A DNA stretch of 64,000 nt from Halocaridina rubra (lineage: Eukaryota > Arthropoda > Malacostraca > Decapoda > Atyidae): NCBI GenBank assembly GCA_037179515.1, contig JAXCGZ010005690.1, positions 117,501 through 181,500 of the forward strand, in the 5' to 3' direction. Under the pieces are notes generated by a model. The model ran no database searches. It saw only the letters and a list, made by a program, of their open reading frames with translations, and was not told where the DNA came from. Numbering within the stretch: the stretch's first letter is position 1; each line of letters opens with the position of its first letter. The translations under genes and the position numbers were made by a program. Shown piece after piece: positions 33,551-60,174 of the stretch.

Positions 33551-33762
33551 TTTAGGATCAGTCCCAGAATAAGCACCTCTGAATTCCAGATGAAGGCTTT
33601 GTGATCAAAATTTATTGTTTAGTTAGGATAACCTTACCTTACCTGAGTTTAAATATTTTATTCCTATAAATTCTTGCTTTCACAATTAGACACCTGCCTT
33701 TTGCTTTGCTTGCTGATTAAGCACTAAAATTATCAGGTTCCTCTTCTGGGACTGATCCAAAA
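33551..33762. repeat. 19-bp inverted repeat pair, possible small MITE
   Basis: TTTAGGATCAGTCCCAGAA at the left and TTCTGGGACTGATCCAAAA at the right are reverse complements with one or two mismatches. Weaker complementarity extends inward. Spacing is about 170 bp. No target duplication is evident. Confidence 0.5.
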
Positions 33763-34734
33763 TATCTATACTTATTCTTTGGCATATGGGGTTTATTTTT
33801 ATATGTATTATAGAGACTGTTATATTGTTACATTTTTTCATGTTGCTGTAAATATAATTTTGAGATTGTATGTACAGGTCACTACACTATGAATTAATTA
33901 TTTAACAATATGTAGGAAAACTTCCCTTGATAGAAATACAAGGGGAATAGTGTTTAGAGAACTTTACTGTATTCAGTCTTTGTGTTTACTTCTTCAATAA
34001 TTACTGGTCACTATAGTTGGTAGAAAGTAGTATGCCTTACATTGTTAAGAAATTCAGAAGGATACTCTTTTTATATACTTTACTGTGCTCTGTAATCAGT
34101 CTATTTGTATTTTTAAAAATGCTTTAATTATGTACTACTTACCACTTTGTTTATAATATGTAGGGCCAAGGATGAGAAGTAACAGACAACATCAGAAATG
34201 GAAAAAAGAAACATAGTAGAGTAACCTGTTTAATGAGTAATTACACAATATCAGGCTTTCACTTTCCACTGAAAGCATATTCAAGATACTGATGTCCTCT
34301 TCTGTTGTGGAACTCTCCTCTAACTATTGTGTTTGCTGTTGTTGCCTTACATGAAAAGAATACCTTGGCTACCCCCTTCATCGCCTCGAGTTAATGTTGT
34401 GCTGACCTCGGGTGTTAGAGGATTATCTCTTATCTGAGATCTACTCCTCAGATGGGCTTACGATTGAGCTGTGTCATCAGCATTACCCCCAACTGTTTCC
34501 CCCACCATCCGAAGGAGTCTGATTATTAGCATAATTTATCCTAGTAATATCTAATTCTGTTTCACTTTTCAGTATTTTCCTTGTATAACAGTCCTCTGAT
34601 GTAAAGCTTTATACCCTCTAAAGGTATTTAGTTCTTTAATTGAAAAGCCTTTTACAACTCGGCTGACGGTAGTTTTACCACTGTGATACACTATATTTTA
34701 GTTATTGATTGTTAGTCCTAAACTACATGCTATT

Positions 34735-34870
34735 TTATCTTCTAAATATGATATTCCTACCCATTTCTCCAACATATACCTGAGGACTTTCCAAATGTGC
34801 TAAAACATATACACCCCCATATCCCTTTTCTCTTTCATTAGAACTAAGTTTGTTTTTACATATAATTGTA
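34735..34870 (-). mobile_element. Penelope-like element fragment (GIY-YIG endonuclease), minus copy
   Basis: Minus-strand translation gives EREKGYGGVYVLAHLESPQV then YVGEMGRNIIF. The GVY...YVGE(T/M)GRNI pattern is the GIY-YIG nuclease module found at the C-terminus of Penelope-like retroelements. It cuts DNA for target-primed reverse transcription. The frame breaks directly afterwards, and decayed PLE-like sequence may continue leftward to about 34200. No RT motifs are visible. Confidence 0.65.
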
Positions 34871-34989
34871 CTAACTGTAATTTTAAAATTAAATACTATA
34901 TGAGTAATTATAGTAATAACAATGAGGTGAACAAGCATTAAGTATTGAACTTTAGAAATAAAATTAGGAAAAATGTATATTATAACAAA

Positions 34990-35170
34990 CTAAGTGCAAT
35001 TGAAAGAGAGCAAGACAATGGGAAGGGGGTTGTATATCGTTACCATGTCTGAATTATCTGCAGGTATATGTTGGAGAAACGGATAGGGATATCATTATTA
35101 GAACTGCAGAACATAAAACAGTATACAGTTTAGGACTAAAAAAAAGGAGGACAAAAACTGTAACCATCAA
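34990..35170 (+). mobile_element. Penelope-like element fragment (GIY-YIG endonuclease), plus copy
   Basis: Plus-strand translation in one frame gives GGCISLPCLNYLQVYVGETD then RDIIIRTAEHK. It is again the GIY-YIG module: QVYVGET.RDI, with the catalytic-arginine region and the downstream EHK. It faces away from the minus copy about 120 bp to its left. Later frames contain stops, so it is a fossil. Residual PLE-like sequence may run to about 35330. Confidence 0.65.
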
Positions 35171-35618
35171 ATAAATTCTGATAACTGTAAATGTGTATCA
35201 AAGCAGCAAACTTGGCATCAGAAGAGTGATAAAAGGCACTTTAATTAATCCCCAATACTAAGTATAGGGATGAAAGGTTTACATCGGAAGACTTTTATAC
35301 TAGGAAAATACTGAAAAGTGAAATAGGATTCCATATTTCTATGATAATTAATATTAATAGTCACAGTCTTTTTGATGATGGGGAGTTAGCCCATCCAAGG
35401 TGTAGACCTTAGATAATAGGTCAGCAAAACCTCACCTGGAGGCAATGGAAGTAAGAGATTCTCTTCATGTTGGGCAACAACACCAAACACAACAATCTGA
35501 GGAATTTCACAAGGGTATATTGGTATCTTGATAATGCTTTCGGTGGAAAGAAAATGCTTGAAATCGTGTTTTAAATCATTAAACATATTACCGTGGGTTT
35601 CTGTTTCCAATATACAGG

Positions 35619-36500
35619 GTGTTTTCAAAAGTCCCTCCAATAATAGACTTTAAATTAACTTTGCAGGTAATTGACCAACGACTTTCATACTTTGATAAAC
35701 TCTTGCTTATTAGTTGAGAATTTGTTTGAGTCTAGTTTTGAAGTACTGCACTGTTTCCCTCAGCTGCCATGTTCACTCTCAAGCAGCGGTATAAGTTGCT
35801 GCTTGGCAAGAGTTTTTTAGTTTGTGGTCGAAATGCAGCAACAATTTTAGCGGTATAAGTTGCTGCTCGGCAAGAGTTTTTTAGTTTGTGGTCGAAATGC
35901 AGCAACAATTTTAGAATGTCAAAGGACAGTACCACGAATGGGATAGGAAAACCCTCGTTGACATCCACCTTAAGTTAACAGAGACTAGATCTGTAAAGGC
36001 CAAATCCTGATAAGGAACACCTTAAAGTGGCCAGAGTGAAGAGAATGTCAACACTGTTTGTGATACCATTGTCTCACAGAGCAGCTGCAGAATTGAACAT
36101 CAGTGTGGCATCCACCTTGTATGGATACAGCTTGAGATCACACAGCAAACTACATGGACTCAATGTTGCGCTGATGTTCAGTTCCGCAGGTTGCTCGCTG
36201 CTTTGGCTTTCCTGGACTCTGAACAAATGTCTCACGGACTTTTTGAACATTCTTCTCATTCAACCCACTGCAAGGTCTTCCTGATCAGGGTTTGTCATTT
36301 GCAGTTACAGTGTCCATAAAATTCCGGTGGGTGTCAATGATGGTTTTCCTATTTGGAATATAATGCTGTCCGTAGACTGTCAAACACCATTGCTGCACTT
36401 TGACCACTGACTGCAAACCTCCAGCCAGCAGCAGTATTACAACTCGGCTCTAGTCAGCATGATAGCAGAAAAATATGGCACAAAACTTAAAGAAGACTCA
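35619..36500 (+). pseudogene. decayed DDE-type transposon with 64-bp internal duplication
   Basis: It begins near CAGGGTGTTTTCAAAAGTCC, a terminus style common in mariner-related elements. A coding remnant starts near ATG 35769 (MFTLKQRYKLLLGKSFLVCG), with NAATIL, and later SHRAAAELNIS near 36078. These resemble the N-terminal DNA-binding part of transposases that join an HTH to a Tc1/mariner-like DDE domain. Stops and frameshifts are frequent. A perfect or near-perfect 64-bp tandem duplication (35786-35849 and 35850-35913) lies inside the coding remnant. No right terminus was found. Confidence 0.45.
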
Positions 36501-38006
36501 AAATAATTCCCAACTACCAACTACGAGCTTATCATAAGAAGAATGTCGATGGTCAATTACCTGCAAAGAAAATAGGGAATCAAATTAGGGTGAGACTTAG
36601 GAAACACCTTGAGATGATACATTGTATGCTCAATTGTGTTTTGTATACAGTGCACAGCCTTCAAATACCTTAGCTTTATTCTATAAATGGTTGCTGTAAC
36701 AGAATAATAACTATCTCTTCTTGAAATTGTCGGGTACTGGAATGACAGCAAGTTAGACAATATTTTTAAATCTTACCTACATTACTTACCATTAGGATCA
36801 TGCTGGTACACTATTACATATATCTGAGGCCTACAAAATGAGAGAATATAAAAAAAAATTGCATAATAGGTTTATTTATAAAAGTTCATGTCATTTTCAC
36901 TGGTCAAAAATTTTCAAACTGTAGTGCACCTTTGTACAAAAGTTCCTAATACTGAAATCTAATATTCAATTACTCTTGATTAAATACATAATACAAGTCT
37001 TCAAGCTATTTATATAATACAGGTGTGATAGGAATGGGAATATATGCTGGAATGGGAAGGTCTTTAACATTACTCATGGTAAAGAATGACTTCTATGGGA
37101 AATAAAAAGTTTTTCACAGATAACCATTGCAATTAATGGAGCCATGCTCGTAGGTAACGAAAAAATATGAAGACGAATCTTATGATAGCTATGTAAAAGA
37201 CAAATCTTATGATTGCTATATACATTCATCTTAAGACAGGGATATCCCTGTGCGCCAATTTTATTAGTGCATTTTACAAACCATTATGTCCATACTATAT
37301 AAAACTCATCCCTTCAGATAAATTCAGTATTTTCTGACTTACTACAGTTAGTCTTGACTTTTATATTTATGATGTACATTCTATAGCACTCAAAAAGTTA
37401 CGTGCATCATTCCTAAAGTACACCACTATATTGTTAGCGGAATTAGATAAATTTTTTCTGTTTCATTATTAGCATATAATAGCTTTGTGTACATAATCCC
37501 CAAAGTATGATATACAAAAAATTATATCCTGTTTTTGTTTCCTCATTAACAACTAAGACTGTTTACCCGACTTAGTTTAATGATGCATCACTCACCTACC
37601 TAATGATAATTTATACCTGTCCATACCTATCCCGATATGTACATGTACTACAATATATTTCATTAATTTCATTGCACATACATTTCTATAATATAGATTG
37701 CGTACTTTTCCATTTTAAAATAACCAGTAGTTATGAGGTACTTGCAATATACATATTAACAATTTTCATTAAATATTATATCTTTGCAAACTCACATAAT
37801 ACGTTATAATAATTTTCCTCAATTACTATATATTCGTAAGTTATGATATTTATCTAAATAAGATATCTTGAGTTTTTCTTTGTGTGTGACAAAAGTAAAG
37901 TAGGTTCTGGATTGTTTTACATCTGAAATAAATTGAATGTAAAATGAGATTCAGTATATATTACTGAATAAATATGCAAATTTTTATTGCATTAAAAACA
38001 CACATT
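36501..38006. other. AT-rich intergenic DNA, no feature identified
   Basis: Between the DDE remnant and the minisatellite beyond the CYFIP 3' end I see no gene, RNA or recognisable repeat. TTTATT at 37983-37988, read on the minus strand, is an AATAAA about 520 nt past the CYFIP stop and could be its polyadenylation signal. Confidence 0.5.
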
Positions 38007-38192
38007 CCTTAAAAAAAATTCCTAATTCGGCAAATTTTTACTTACAAAATGCATATATCTGCCGATTATTCTTTAAAAAAATTCCAATATTTGTCAATTA
38101 TTCCTTTAAAAATGCCTATTTCAGCCAATTATTCCCTAAACAATGCCTATTTCAACCAGTTATTCATTGAAAAATGCCTATTACAGCCAACT
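38007..38192. repeat. degenerate minisatellite, about 40 bp x 4-5
   Basis: Repeated blocks resemble AAAATGCCTATTTCAGCCAA followed by TTATTCCTTxAA. The three right-most units are clear; the left ones are more diverged. It lies in the likely CYFIP 3' UTR or just beyond it. Confidence 0.8.
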
Positions 38193-38506
38193 GTTATGAA
38201 TATTCTGAATGACCTCACTGCATAAATAATTTCTGAATCAAGTAAACTAATAACACTGAATTTCATACTTATTCTGAATGAATGTGAATGGATAAATTTG
38301 CTTCTCTCAATGATAAACTAATTCAAGGTGTTTCAGTGTAAGCCTTTCCAAATGTTTTGCATACAAATATTTTAATATTCTTGAAATTTATTTTCAAAAG
38401 CATATATTTCCCTTTAACTGGGTGTATAATTAGATCAACTTCATATATTCCTTACCTTAATTCATACACTTGGAGTAACTGTTGCCATGCTGCGTTCCAA
38501 ACTGAA

Positions 38507-54188
<15,682 letters not shown>

Positions 54189-55184
54189 CTACGGAGGAGA
54201 AGAGGAGGAGGCAGGTAGTGCACCGGAAGAAAAAAAAAGAAAGAAGAAGACGAGAAATGACAGAATGAGTGAACGAGTCCCAGCACAATTATAAAACTTC
54301 AATTCAAGAAATTTTACCATGAAGAATTTAAAAGATAATGAAAGTTTGAAAGAATGAAATTAAATAAATACAGAAGAGAATGAAAGCCAAGATCAGAAAT
54401 GAGATCAGAGTCTGTCAGACACACTTAAAAAAGCAACAGTGATATCGTAGCATGGAATCCAAAGCTATACCAACCTTTGGATATGCGAAACATTATTCAT
54501 ATTATTTTATTTTAAGCATACATATGCTGACAGGTATACAGTGTCTTTAGGAAGCTATATATGTGCATATACATAAAACAATGCACACAGTAATTTCAAA
54601 CATGATACTGAAGTCATATTAAGTCTGGTTTGCATAGCAAAAAGATGCTTTCCAACTAGACAAATCACGTGTGCCTGATATTGTGCCTGACTTAAACAGT
54701 ATTGCATAGGAGTTGGTAACAGTGAAGATTGAAAAAATAGTAAAAAAAAAACTGCACATGAATAACAATAACAATAAAGGGTTAAACATAGATAGTCAAA
54801 CAAAGCAATTTGACATTTAATCATAACTCGTAGCTTGCAAAGGGTGTTCAATACTCGGTTATTATTGTAACACAGATGAATTATGAGACGAGGGTAGTAC
54901 ACAAGGAAATATGGGAATTTAAAACATACTCTATTTAACACATTGTATGGAAAAATGATAACCTAAAAAGGAAATAAAAAATAAAAAATAAAACAAGAAA
55001 TGATAAATAACATACATAATATAAAGCTGAAAAGAAAAATGAAGTCAGTACTACTTGCTGATAATACGTTAGCCCCCCAAAAATGCTGCACCATGGATGC
55101 CTCATTATAGTGATAAGAAGCCTGGTCTCTGTGTAACATGTACTACAGTAATAATTAGCTAATAGAAACCTAACTTACCTTAAC

Positions 55185-55365
55185 TTGACCATTTTAAAAT
55201 ATGATTTTCTTTCTTAACTAGACCATTTTTAACTTAAAACATTTTTAGCGTGACAATTTCTAACTTAAAAACTTTTCTTTGACTCAACCATTTCCAACTT
55301 GTAACTTTTTTAGGTTGACAATTTCTAACTAAAAACTTTTAAACTTGACATATTTGACTAAAAAA
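55185..55365. repeat. degenerate tandem repeat around CTTGACCATTTxTAACTT
   Basis: About five imperfect units of 35-40 bp alternate ACTTGACCATTTT-like and CTAACTTAAAACATTTTTAG-like blocks. Confidence 0.65.
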
Positions 55366-55442
55366 AGGCACATGCATGCCTGTTCTTCAGTCTGAGTTCA
55401 CAATGAAGTTGATCTCAAAAAAATCAGCTATTTAAGTAGACT

Positions 55443-55548
55443 TCTATCTATATACAGAAACCATAATCCTCTTATAGGGGGGTGGCTGAGTCAAGACGAA
55501 AACCTGACTTTTGTGGGAGAAAAATACAAAGGGGAGGGATTTTCAGTA
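55443..55548 (+). repeat. SINE-like family S2, 5' half
   Basis: TCTATATACAGAAACCATAA, TCCTCTTATAGGGGGGTGGC and GAGTCAAGACGAAAACCTGA, then GGGAGAAAAATACAAAGG. The copy is cut short after about 105 bp. Confidence 0.8.
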
Positions 55549-55679
55549 CCTAGACGTACTAAGGATATCCAATACATTGACGGCGGCTAGGAGATAACAG
55601 ACAAAATAATATCCTTCCTTATATGTGTTGTATGCGATAATATCTCATTAAGAAGCTGCTTCCATCTTTTCTGTAAGTG

Positions 55680-56034
55680 ATTACCTAATTGTGATTACCT
55701 AATTGTGTTTACGGGAAAGAGCCCAAAGCTCGTATCTTCCCGTCTCCTGATCGGTTCCATTTTTAGACTTAGTGATACTTATCATACCTGTCCTTAAAAC
55801 TATGGATTGAGGTAGCATTAACTACCTCCTCGCTTAGCGAATTCCAATTATCAACTACTCTTACACTGAAAAAGTATTTCCTTACATCCTGCAAACAAGT
55901 TTTCTTCCGAAGCTTCAAACTATGACCTCTAGTTCTAGAGCCAGCCATATCGAAATATCGATCCCTATCCACTCTATCATAACCATGAAGGAATTTAAAG
56001 ACTGTCACCATATCCCCCCTTACTCTTCTAGCTT
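55680..56034 (-). mobile_element. CR1/L2-like LINE, copy D (5'-truncated 3' end)
   Basis: The same family as copies A-C, on the opposite strand. It has two GATTACCTAATTGT tail repeats at its 3' end, the CGGGAAAGAGCCC tail block, and a coding remnant (MVTVFKFLHGYDRVDRDRYF, then YFFSVRVVDNWNSLSEEVVN). It starts at about 56034 and directly abuts an S1 SINE. This typical 5' truncation contrasts with copy C's lost 3' end. Confidence 0.92.
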
Positions 56035-56140
56035 CGAGTGGGCGTTAGGAAGGGCATTCAGCCTTAATACCCCAACTCCAACATGTCTGTGTCCACCCCC
56101 AATCGAATGGGAACTAATTGCTTTACATGAAACGGTGCAT
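56035..56140 (+). repeat. SINE family S1 body
   Basis: GGGCGTTAGGAAGGGCATTC, AGCCTTAATACCCCAACTCC and ATGTCTGTGTCCACCCCCAA, then TTTACATGAAACGGTGC. The head is missing where LINE copy D begins. Confidence 0.85.
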
Positions 56141-56269
56141 CATAAAGCTAGCTTTTCAGCGTGCTGATGAGCAGAAGGGTATGAGATCAACAAATATTAC
56201 TGATCTCTTTCTTCAACTACGTGCAAGTGATTGTTTCTTATTAATAGCTGTGACAACTGTTCAGTATGT

Positions 56270-56910
56270 TAGTTAACAGGGGGGTTAGGGGATACCATTA
56301 TCTATTACATTCAAAAACTTTGATGTATGTGAAAATTTATGAAATTAACTTTTATTATTTCTGTTACCAACTATTCAGTGAACTGCAGGGGCTTCAGGAG
56401 GATAGATTCATAAACGTCTCTCCCTTGACCTTGATGTTATAATTTCTCTTTAGCAAGTTTTATCCCTTTATTTAACTAATTATGTGTTGATTACAATGGC
56501 TGGGGGAAGACAGACACAAATATTGTTCCTTCATTAAACTTGATGTGAGTAAATAATAATTTCTCTTTTATAAATTATAGCTATCCCTCACTATGTTAAT
56601 TTCAAAATCTGTCAAACAAGGATGGCTGTAATACCTCAAGGGGATAATAGATACCATTACTGTCCCTCTATTAAGCTTGATGCCAGTGTATAATAATTTT
56701 TCGTTAAAAAAATCGCATTAGGATATACAGTATCCCTTAAAACGCCCATGTCACACTTTGTCAGCCAATTCAACCTGTAATCCCTCATGAAGAATGACAG
56801 ATACCGCCATTGTTCCTCGATTAAATTTATTGTGAGTATATAGTTTCTAATGAATAAACTGCATTTATCCCTTAATGTGTTAATATCAAATTTGTCAGTC
56901 AATTCAAACT
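56270..56910. repeat. degenerate tandem array, about 140 bp x 4-5
   Basis: Each unit keeps the order: (C)TCAAGGGGGATAATAGATACC-like, ATTACTGTCCCTCTATTAAG-like, CTTGATGTxAGTxTATAATAATTT, TATCCCTTAAT-like and TCAAAxTTTGTCAGxCAATTCAA. The last two units (about 56605-56900) are the clearest; earlier ones are worn. It is not a known element to me. Confidence 0.75.
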
Positions 56911-57206
56911 AATTTCTAAATTGAAATACTGATGGTAAGAGAGTCAAATAAATAATATGACATACACGATATTAATAAATAACGAAAGATCAGCAAAACA
57001 GCAGCCAAAAATAATAGATAAAATTCTGTAACAAAGTAAAAAATGCCAGAATGGGATTTGTAAATGTAAATGCAGTACATGGAAGCATGGTTTTTATATA
57101 AAAAACCCCCTGCTATAATCTGTTTCACATGTCCTAATTGTTATTTAAATTAAACAGCTAAATTATTGCATTACTGTAAATTCAAATTGCTTCTCAGTTA
57201 CATGTG

Positions 57207-57269
57207 TGATCCTTCTGTGTGTGCTTTGACTCAACGACCTACCTTATAAAGGGAATTGAGGCCATTGTA
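57207..57269 (-). repeat. SINE-like S3 end, interrupted by the Tigger element
   Basis: TGTGTGCTTTGACTCAACGA, then AGGGAATTGAGGCCATTGTA, where the Tigger element begins. The expected continuation TATGTATGT is found on the far side at 59592, so the insertion hit a TA in the S3 end. Confidence 0.75.
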
Positions 57270-59591
57270 CAGTGGTACCTCTAGTCACGAACTTAATCCG
57301 TTCCTTAACCCCATTCCTGAGTCGAGATGTTTGTAACTTGAAAAAATTTTTCCCATTGATATGCATGTTATACAAATTAATCCATTCCCCAGCCCCAGAA
57401 ACTTACCTCTTTAAATTTTTTATGGGTTTATACATTACAAAAATGTATAAATGATTGGAAAATAACATTAATTATAGAAAAATATTCTACTGTACTAAAA
57501 TAAAACATGGTACAGTAATTACCTTTGTGGTTGATTGTTGCTGGCACACGTGGATGTGGTGGAGGGGGTGGCACTACTTCTAAGGAGAGTCCCCTTCCAG
57601 AAAAATGTCAGGCAACTGTTTAGGTACAGGCTGTATTTCTGGTGATTCCTCTCAACATGTATGTTCTCTTTTTGGGAGGTTGGTTCTCTGGCTAGTATTA
57701 GCAAAAGAAAACGATCCAGAGAAATTTGTCTTTTTCTTTGTTGATAAATTTTTCTGATATAATACATCACAATGTCATTTAAAATGTTCATTGCTCTGTT
57801 GCTCACAGCTTTGTATGGGTGATGAGTCTCAATGAAAGCCTGAACATTACTCCACTTACTAAAAATTTCTTTGAACTTTGAACTTGCAACCTTTACCCTT
57901 TCATCCCCTTCCTCCACTGATTACTTCTCTTGGATAGTCTTCACCTGTTCATGTTGCAACTCAATAAAGTCTTCGGTGATGAGTTTTTGTTTGAGGTCCT
58001 CCACCAGCTCCTCTAGATCCTCCTCATTGACCTCCAATCCCAAACTTTTGCCTGTGGCCACAATCTTGTTCACTACGTTAACAGCTGTCTCTTGCTTGAA
58101 ACCCTCGAAGTCTCTATCAGCCATACAACCTGGCCAAAGTTTCCTCCAGGGAAACTGCAATGTGCGGTAAGAGATCTCCTTCCAAACCTTGTCAATGAGG
58201 CTTATGAAGTGGAGGCTACTGAAGTAGTCTTTCCAAAATTCATGAGGGGTCAAATCCGTGTCCTTGGAGACCTGGAAACACCTGGCAAAAAGACCCTTCA
58301 TATACAACTTCTTAAAATATGAAATGACTTGCTGGTCCATGGGCTGGAGGAGAGGAGTAGTGTTTGGAGGCAGAAATTTGACTTTTATGAAGTCGTATTC
58401 GAAGGCAAAGTCTTCTTCCAAACCTGGAGGATAGGCAGGAGTATTGTCCATTATCAGAAGACACTTTAGGGGCAAACCTTTATCCCCAAGATATTTCTTG
58501 ACAGCTGGCACAAAAACTTCAGTCAATCATTCTATGAATAGGATATGTGTTACCCAAGCCTTGATATTTGACCTCCACATTACCAGATATCTAGCCTTCA
58601 ACACATTATTGCGCTTAAAAATGCGTGGAATATCAGAGTGGAGAAAAAGAGGCTTAATCTTGCAATCCCCACTTGCATTAGTGCACATTAAAAGTGTATC
58701 CTGTCCTTCATTGATTTGTGGCCAGAAAGTGCCTTCTCCTCTTGGGTTATGTAGGTCCGTCTAGGCATTTTTTTCCAAAACAGTCCAGTTTCATCCAGTT
58801 AAAAACTTGCTGCGAGACGTAACCTTCAATTTGGATAAATTTAGCGAATTCTAGCACATAGGCATCTGCACCCTTTAGGTCCGAACTAGCAGCCTCTCCA
58901 TGCCTAACAACACTAAGAATTCCAGTTCGTCGACAAAATTTTTCAAACCAGCCTCTACTTGCTTTAAATTTTTCAATATTAGCACCACTAACACTCAAAG
59001 TGTTCTCTACTAAATCATGGTGTAAATGTAGAGCCTTCGTGCATATTATAGTCTCACTAACACTCTCCAGCAAGCTCGTTTTCATTTATCCAAACTAACA
59101 ATAATTTTTCTACCTCTTCTATGATCTGAGACCTATGCTTTGTTAAAATAGTATCTCCTTTAGCCATGTCAGCAGCCTTTAGGACCTCTTTATTCTTTAA
59201 AATGTACGATGGTCGATTTTGCCATGTTATACTGCGTGACGAGATCAGAAACTTGAACACTGTTCTCATGTTAAGCTATTATTTGCTTTTCCACTGTCGT
59301 TCATTTAGGTTTTTAACTGCCACTATCATAGACACTTTTCACTTTCTTAGGAGTCATAATGAGGGGTAGCTTAAAGAAGCAAAAAAAATACAGAAATCTA
59401 CAATGAAAGAACAACGAACGAACTTCACAGTACGGACACCAATGCAGAGCTGAAAGCAAATACGCAGTGTGCATGTGTATGCGCGTTCATGCCTCGAGGA
59501 TTGTTCATAGGTCAACGTAATTTTTTAAAAAAATTGTGTTCGTAGGTCGATTTGTTCATGATTGGGGGATTCATAGGTGGAGGTTCCACTT
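57270..59591 (-). mobile_element. Tigger/pogo-type DNA transposon, both ends present
   Basis: The left end CAGTGGTACCTCTAGTCACG and the right end (opposite strand) AAGTGGAACCTCCACCTATG are the familiar Tigger terminal inverted repeats (CAGTGGTACCTC type), flanked by TA on both sides. Length is about 2.3 kb, close to autonomous Tigger elements. The transposase lies on the minus strand and is broken. Confidence 0.92.
57519..59357 (-). pseudogene. Tigger/pogo transposase, disrupted
   Basis: Starts at ATG 59357 (minus) with MTPKKVKSVYDSGS and hits a stop at once. Later pieces are ILTKHRSQIIEEVEKLLLVW and ENELAGE, SRGWFEKFCRRTGILSVVRH with GEAASSD (CENP-B-like DNA-binding region), and YITQEEKALSGHKSMKDR. 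The DDE part includes LKCLLIMDNTPAYPPGLEED (second acidic residue) and PNTTPLLQPMDQQVISYFKK (third). The first catalytic region is scrambled: family members read CDETGLFWKK, here there is LDCFGKK after a frameshift. At least four frame breaks or stops mean no active enzyme. CENP-B and jerky-type host proteins come from this family, but nothing suggests domestication here. Confidence 0.92.
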
Positions 59592-59849
59592 TATATGTAT
59601 GTAAGTGTGTATATGTAATGTATGCATATATGAAATTTAATTTAGGATAGAGGATACAAATATGCCACATATCAGTACATATTAACATTAGTAAGGCAAT
59701 GTTCATTTAACGACAACATTATGAGATTCTTCTGATTCATGCGGTCAGTTTAAAAGGATATTTAAAAGTTATAAATTCTCCTGAGTTATGGACATGATTC
59801 CATTATTATTTAAACCTGAGTTATATAATACAACATCAAAACTACTGCT

Positions 59850-60028
59850 GTTGTTGTTTGCCGATTTACGTGTCACTATCTGATCCCCATTCAAATGGGG
59901 TTGAATGAAGACAGGTTGGAGTTGGGAAATAAAGTCTGGTTGCCATCCCTATGCCCCACAGCAGACTCGAACACAGGCTTGTCACTTCATTAGTAAAGCA
60001 CTATAACCAGTGCAATATCGCAGTCCCT
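59850..60028 (-). repeat. SINE family S1 copy, reverse, full-length
   Basis: GTTGTTGTTTGCCGATTTAC tail side, CTGATCCCCATTCAAATGGG, TTGGGAAATAAAGTCTGGTT and CCACAGCAGACTCGAACACA, with a head ending GCAATATCGCAGTCCC. Confidence 0.85.
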
Positions 60029-60174
60029 TATACGATATCAAGCCTATGGACCTAAAAAAGCTCCAAATTTCTATAATGGTGGTTAGTGGCCCCTGTGATA
60101 AATTACCAATAACCAAAAAAGGTTTTGTAGTCTTAGGCCTTAGAGCTCTTAAAACTCCTTTAAAAGCAAATCTG

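Noticed and set aside
54555..54941. A 128-residue minus-strand frame as a possible further CYFIP exon
   Set aside because: It shows no CYFIP block, is low-complexity, and lacks suitable splice sites in phase with the exon at 54188-54120.
57871..58764. Plus-strand open frames over the Tigger region
   Set aside because: They are antisense shadows of the minus-strand transposase remnant.
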